DNA of 64,000 nucleotides from NCBI GenBank assembly GCA_026390595.1, contig JAPLFQ010000023.1, forward strand, positions 62,001 through 126,000. The letters are read 5' to 3'. Position numbers and translations under genes: made by a program. This document shows positions 59,617 to 64,000 of the stretch, piece by piece. The DNA is from Ignavibacteriales bacterium. GTDB taxonomy: Bacteria; Bacteroidota; Ignavibacteria; UBA10030. The first letter of the stretch is position 1, and each line of letters opens with the position of its first letter. Below the pieces are notes generated by a model that had not been told where the DNA came from, did no database searches, and saw only the letters and a program-made list of their open reading frames with translations.

Positions 59617-62046
59617 CTACATACTCAACCAATAGCTGACTTTCAGCAGGACCACATTATCCGACGGAAGAGCAAACGTATTACTAAAGCTGTCGGTGAG
59701 TGTGCTTTCGTACGTTCCGCGTCCGCCGAGCCGTGCTTGCGACCAGACAAGATACATCGTGCTGCCGGGCAAGTACTCCCATCGCAGGACGACGTTCGAA
59801 TGGAATGAAAGCTCGTTGAAATCCGGTCGCGCGTAGAGCGGGTACTGCGTGAAGCGATCGGGGGCAAGCATCACCTGGTAGTTGTCGTACTTCCCTTTCG
59901 CGAGGAAGATCTGGAAATACACCTGAATGGTAAGGTCCGTCGCGAAGACGTACGACCCCCTCGTTGTGAGGCTCCAGTTATCCGTCGTGCGGTTTGCGAA
60001 AACCGGGGAAACGGCTGCCAGGGAAGATGACCAGGCAGGTACAACGTTGTCCGCCCACGCGAATTCATTCCGCCGCACCGATCGTTCCAGATCGAACTGC
60101 AGCGTGAGATTCGAGGCTGGCTTGAGTTCCAGATCGCCTTTCATCGACAGGAAGCGGCCGAGGCGCTGGTCGCTCCCCCAGGTCAAGACCACTTCTCCCA
60201 CGGCGAGTTCGCGCTTGTCTGATTTCACGTCGAGGCTGAGGCTCTGCGTGCCGGGTTTTCTGTACAGTCCGTATCCGCGTGACTCGCGGTCATCGTACTG
60301 CCCGCGATCGAGTGATGCGGTGAGATCGATGAACCACCAGTTCGGCAGCGTAATCTGGCCATCGAGAGTAATCGAATTGATGAGTTCCGCCCCGTCGAAA
60401 TTGCGGCGAAGGTGATACATCGAGCTGAGACTCCAGAGACGCTTGAGGGATGTCACTTCGTCATCCCGGTACAGAACTTGTCCCACCCAGCCATAGTCGT
60501 TGGGCCGCCGGAAGAAGCCGATATCGTTCACGTTGTATTTCGGAGCGGTGAAGTCAAACGAGAGCGACCCGCGCCAATGAGGGCCGCCATCCTTGCTGAA
60601 ATTGAATTTCCCTGCCGTGCCGTCGACACGGGAGCTCGAGTTGTTCGACGTTCGCGAACCGGCGAGAAACCCATCGACTCGGTACACGCTCTCCAGGAAC
60701 TTGAGGCTCCAATCGATCCCGGCGGTCATCGCCGGCGGGCGACCGTCGCGGTTCACCGAAGTGAGGATCATGCCGACGTTCGAATTCGCCATCAGGTCCT
60801 GGCGAAGCCGGATGAGACTGTAGTTCGTCAACGGCTCCACAACTTGTGTTGTTCGATTGCCCGTCGAGTCAACAAGCGTCGCCGTCTCTTTTCTTGTCAC
60901 CGCTTCGAGAACTCCGACGGAAAGCCCCCCGGCGGTCTTCGAAGAAATTTTCGCCGCTCCCAGAATCGTGGCAAACCTCGGCTGATCCAGCACGTACCCG
61001 CCCGGGGGGGCCGCCACCTGAATCGCCCGGCCTATGCGCCGTGAGTAGAACAATCCTGGTCCAGCCAGCCCGCCAAAAGTTGTGAATCGGATGATTTGTG
61101 TCCCCTCGATAAAGAACGGCCGGTTCTCCGGGTAGAACGTCTCAAACGTCGTGAGGTTGAGGACCGCCGGATCTGCCTCCACCTGTCCGAAGTCCGGGTT
61201 GATCGTCGCGTCAATCGTGAGACCGCTTCCCGGCCTGTACTTGAAATCGAAGCCCGCATTCGGCGAGAAATCATGTCCGTTGGGAAACGCCGGCGAAGCA
61301 GGCACGAACTTGCCGCTCCCGACGACATACGGAATGATCTGAAGATTTGCGGATGGACGGAGTTTTTCTATTCCTTCGAGGCGGCCAAACTTCGAGATGA
61401 AACCGCTCTCGCTCTTCCGGACCAATGCCCACATCTGCCGTTCGTTGTTGCGCGCGATCCGGCGGATCACCTGCAGCCCAAACTCATAGATCTCCTGTTG
61501 AGAAAAGCGAAGTGCGTGGAACGGGATCTTGATTTCCGCAACCCATCCGTCGCTGGTGACCGATGTCTTCGCATCCCAGACCGCATCCCAGGTTTTGTCC
61601 AGATCGACACCGTCGTTGTACTGCAGAATATCCGCTTTGAGCCCCGCGGCGTTCACGATGAATTCGAAACACGTCTGGTGATCGTGATAGGAATCCAGAC
61701 AGATCGACAAAACGTCAGAGACCGGCTGATCGTCCCGCCGTGCAAGACGGCCGACGATCTTTGACGGTTCGTTGTCGTACATCGTACATCCGAAATAGAT
61801 GGCATCATCATCGTAGAGAATGCGGATCTCGGTCTTCTGGCTTGCCGGGGCTCCCTCATCGGGATCCTGCTGCGTGAAATCGGAAATCGGTTGTGCCAGC
61901 TTCCACTGGGGTTCGTTGAGATTGCCGTCAATGACCGGCGCCACGGTTGTCCGGACTGCCCTGGCGGATTTCGGATTGTTTTCCGATTGGGCGCCGGCAG
62001 CGAGGCAAGCAGCGAGAACAAACACAAATGGTACTCTTCTGGTCAT
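59617..62046 (-). CDS. DUF5916 protein with N-terminal CBM9-like domain (copy 2)
   Basis: An 809-residue paralogue of the gene at 57065-59485 with the same order: signal peptide (MTRRVPFVFVLAACLAAGA), CBM9-like domain (VIDGNLNEPQWKLAQPISDF, YFGCTMYDNEPSKI) and DUF5916 barrel ending YWLSM. The two copies are colinear and closely similar over most of their length, differing most in the strands after the middle. ATG 62046 begins the signal peptide; an in-frame ATG at 62067 adds seven residues. This copy is first in the transcript and lies just beyond the terminator of the phosphohexomutase gene. Confidence 0.84.
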   Translation of the reverse strand: MTRRVPFVFVLAACLAAGAQSENNPKSARAVRTTVAPVIDGNLNEPQWKLAQPISDFTQQDPDEGAPASQKTEIRILYDDDAIYFGCTMYDNEPSKIVGRLARRDDQPVSDVLSICLDSYHDHQTCFEFIVNAAGLKADILQYNDGVDLDKTWDAVWDAKTSVTSDGWVAEIKIPFHALRFSQQEIYEFGLQVIRRIARNNERQMWALVRKSESGFISKFGRLEGIEKLRPSANLQIIPYVVGSGKFVPASPAFPNGHDFSPNAGFDFKYRPGSGLTIDATINPDFGQVEADPAVLNLTTFETFYPENRPFFIEGTQIIRFTTFGGLAGPGLFYSRRIGRAIQVAAPPGGYVLDQPRFATILGAAKISSKTAGGLSVGVLEAVTRKETATLVDSTGNRTTQVVEPLTNYSLIRLRQDLMANSNVGMILTSVNRDGRPPAMTAGIDWSLKFLESVYRVDGFLAGSRTSNNSSSRVDGTAGKFNFSKDGGPHWRGSLSFDFTAPKYNVNDIGFFRRPNDYGWVGQVLYRDDEVTSLKRLWSLSSMYHLRRNFDGAELINSITLDGQITLPNWWFIDLTASLDRGQYDDRESRGYGLYRKPGTQSLSLDVKSDKRELAVGEVVLTWGSDQRLGRFLSMKGDLELKPASNLTLQFDLERSVRRNEFAWADNVVPAWSSSLAAVSPVFANRTTDNWSLTTRGSYVFATDLTIQVYFQIFLAKGKYDNYQVMLAPDRFTQYPLYARPDFNELSFHSNVVLRWEYLPGSTMYLVWSQARLGGRGTYESTLTDSFSNTFALPSDNVVLLKVSYWLSM

Positions 62047-62082
62047 GATGGCGTCGAGATACTCCATATCAAATCGACAAAA

Positions 62083-62113
62083 AAAACCTCCGCTGTGGAA
62101 TCAGGGAGGTTTT
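62083..62113 (-). terminator. Rho-independent terminator of the phosphohexomutase gene
   Basis: AAAACCTCC (62083-62091) pairs with GGAGGTTTT (62105-62113); on the minus strand the stem ends in a run of eight T. It lies 69 bp after the stop. Confidence 0.92.
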
Positions 62114-62181
62114 GGAACCCACTCCGTACTTCCTGTTTGCGCGTTGCCGGGCCCCCGACGAGCGACCTGGGGAATCCGGCG

Positions 62182-63576
62182 TCAGACTTCCATCGCGGCC
62201 TTGAGGAGCGAATCGACTCTGTACACAGAGTCGGCTTCCGCGTAGAACCGGATCAACGGTTCCGTGCCTGACGCCCGCACCAGCACCCAGCCACCGTCGA
62301 AAAACAACTTGTAGCCATCCCCCGTCTCCACTTTTCTCACCAGCATCCCCGCGAGGCTCTTGACCCCTTTCTTGTAACCGGCCAGAGTCTTCTGTTTCTG
62401 CTTTTCCGTCATGTGGGCATCGATGCGGTTGTAGTAGTGCCAGCCAAACTCGAGCATCAGTTCCTCAACAAGTTCGCTCAGTTTCAGCTTGCGCGCTGCC
62501 ATCACTTCCGCGAGCAGCAGTCCGACGTAGATGCCGTCGCGTTCCGGCAGGTGCGCCTTGAGTCCCAATCCACCGCTCTCCTCGGCAGCGATCAGGATAT
62601 TTCTCTCGGTCATAAGCCGGCAGAGGTGTTTGAACCCTACCGGGGTCTCGTGCAGCTTCAGCCCGTATTTCAGGCACATTTTGTTGATCATCTGGCTGAC
62701 GGAAAGGGATTTGGCGATTTCGCCGGTCCGGTGCTTTTCCGTTACCAGGTATTTCAGCAGGATGGCAAAGATACGGTGGGAATCGACAAAAGCTCCATTT
62801 TCATCGAGTGCTCCGACGCGATCGGCGTCCCCGTCGGTCGCGATGCCGATGTCGCATCCCTTCATGACAACCGTTGAAGCGAGGTCTTTGAGGTTTTGAG
62901 CAATCGGCTCGGGATGGCCGCCTCCAAACGAAGGGTTATAGCTGCTGCGCAGCTCTGCACGAACCGGTACCAGCTGCGAGAACACACCCTGACCGGCGCC
63001 GTACATTGCGTCGTAGGCGATCTTGATCCCCGACGAAGCGATCAGGGGCAAATCAAGTTTCGTTTTCAGATCCTCGACATAGACGGAGGTGAAGTCCATC
63101 TCTTTGATAGTCCCCTTCTCCACCAGCTCCGCATACGTCTTCTTACTCACCACTTTTGACTTGATTACTTTCTTCAGTTCCTTCTCAACCTTTTCGATCA
63201 TTTCAGGATGAGCCGGACCTCCGAAGTCTCCCTTGATCTTGAAACCGTTGTACCGTGCCGGGTTATGGCTGGCGGTGATGACAACGCCGCCTGCCGCTTT
63301 CAGCTTCACCGTCAGGAGCGACACCATGGGCGTGGACGAGATCTTGTCGGAGATGATGACCTTGATCCCTCTGTCCGCGAGAATCGTCGCAGTCGTCTGC
63401 GCAAATTCCTTGCTGAGGAACCTTGAGTCGTACCCGATCACGATCCCGTTTTTGATCCTCTTGTGCCGTTTGAAATAGTTCGCGGTCGCGAGCGCGACCT
63501 TGGCGACATTGTCAAACGTGAAGTCGGCAGCAATCAGACCGCGCCACCCGTCCGTTCCGAACTTTATCTCTGTCAT
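62182..63576 (-). CDS. Phosphoglucomutase/phosphomannomutase
   Basis: A 464-residue alpha-D-phosphohexomutase. MTEIKFGTDGWRG opens domain 1. The phosphoserine loop is ITASHNPARYNG, the metal loop GIATDGDADRVG, the sugar loop AAEESGGLG and the phosphate-binding loop RASGTEPLIRFY. All catalytic parts are intact. It supplies glucose-1-P or mannose-1-P for surface sugars or storage; substrate preference cannot be told from motifs. ATG 63576 is preferred to a TTG two codons upstream. Confidence 0.93.
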   Translation of the reverse strand: MTEIKFGTDGWRGLIAADFTFDNVAKVALATANYFKRHKRIKNGIVIGYDSRFLSKEFAQTTATILADRGIKVIISDKISSTPMVSLLTVKLKAAGGVVITASHNPARYNGFKIKGDFGGPAHPEMIEKVEKELKKVIKSKVVSKKTYAELVEKGTIKEMDFTSVYVEDLKTKLDLPLIASSGIKIAYDAMYGAGQGVFSQLVPVRAELRSSYNPSFGGGHPEPIAQNLKDLASTVVMKGCDIGIATDGDADRVGALDENGAFVDSHRIFAILLKYLVTEKHRTGEIAKSLSVSQMINKMCLKYGLKLHETPVGFKHLCRLMTERNILIAAEESGGLGLKAHLPERDGIYVGLLLAEVMAARKLKLSELVEELMLEFGWHYYNRIDAHMTEKQKQKTLAGYKKGVKSLAGMLVRKVETGDGYKLFFDGGWVLVRASGTEPLIRFYAEADSVYRVDSLLKAAMEV

Positions 63577-63613
63577 ATGCAATCCATCCCGAGTCTAGAG
63601 GATACGTGGACTA

Positions 63614-64000
<387 letters not shown>

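Overview
The window looks like chromosomal core DNA of a Bacteroidota/Chlorobi-group bacterium, most likely an Ignavibacteria-like lineage. The reasons are a SusC/SusD pair, Bacteroidota-type promoters (TTG, 19-20 bp, TAnnTTnG), many surface beta-barrels and lipoproteins, DUF5916 proteins, an ATP synthase operon without the beta and epsilon genes, and an S16 protein with a basic/alanine-rich tail. Base composition is moderately GC-rich throughout. This placement is inference; no rRNA or tRNA gene was seen. No CRISPR array, prophage or integrative element was recognised.

Layout. 1-700: tail of a response regulator and a transposase-derived protein that lacks its catalytic residues. 968-8445 (+): a tightly packed unit with a HisA-like TIM barrel whose catalytic aspartates are glutamates, a PfkB kinase, lysC-dapB-dapA-dapD (lysine/diaminopimelate, succinylase branch), an RmlD-like reductase and a secreted EEP-fold lipoprotein. 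8467-15406 (+): serS, two ABC half-exporters that fit a heterodimer, fbp and a DEDDh exonuclease. 15430-18610 (-): secreted thioredoxin-like protein, M28 peptidase, threonine synthase. 18813-19946 (+): beta-barrel with a CxxCH haem motif. 19989-24597 (-): pyruvate kinase, class III-type sirtuin and penicillin-acylase-family hydrolase, with overlapping start and stop codons. 24758-28730 (-): envelope proteins. 28771-32958 (-): cysS, recN and a MqnA-family gene.

32951-36762 (-) is the translation/secretion cluster ffh-rpsP-khpA-rimM-trmD-rplS; khpA carries an in-frame amber codon and was located by translating the gap. 37013-42576 (-) is an F1Fo-ATP synthase operon (atpZ, atpI-like, atpB, E, F, H, A, G) closed by a strong terminator. 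Upstream of it lie an M23 peptidase and the wreck of its usual partner, a bactofilin with an internal deletion and frameshift. 43940-48549 holds a glycosyltransferase divergent from an alpha/beta hydrolase, then an M28 peptidase with a membrane domain. 48624-53937 (+) is a SusC/SusD unit with a long leader and a strong terminator, followed by a plug-like lipoprotein and a CsgG/TolB-like protein. 55539-62046 (-) holds RlmD and two tandem DUF5916 paralogues. 62182-64000 (-) holds a phosphohexomutase and the 3' end of enolase.

Most genes are housekeeping. The items most worth a second look are the HisA-like/PfkB pair at the head of the lysine operon, the amber-interrupted khpA, the collapsed bactofilin, the CxxCH barrel protein, the transposase-derived protein, and low-complexity AT-rich spacers, one of which appears to have been absorbed in frame into rlmD. 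No clearly new multi-gene system could be demonstrated from sequence alone.
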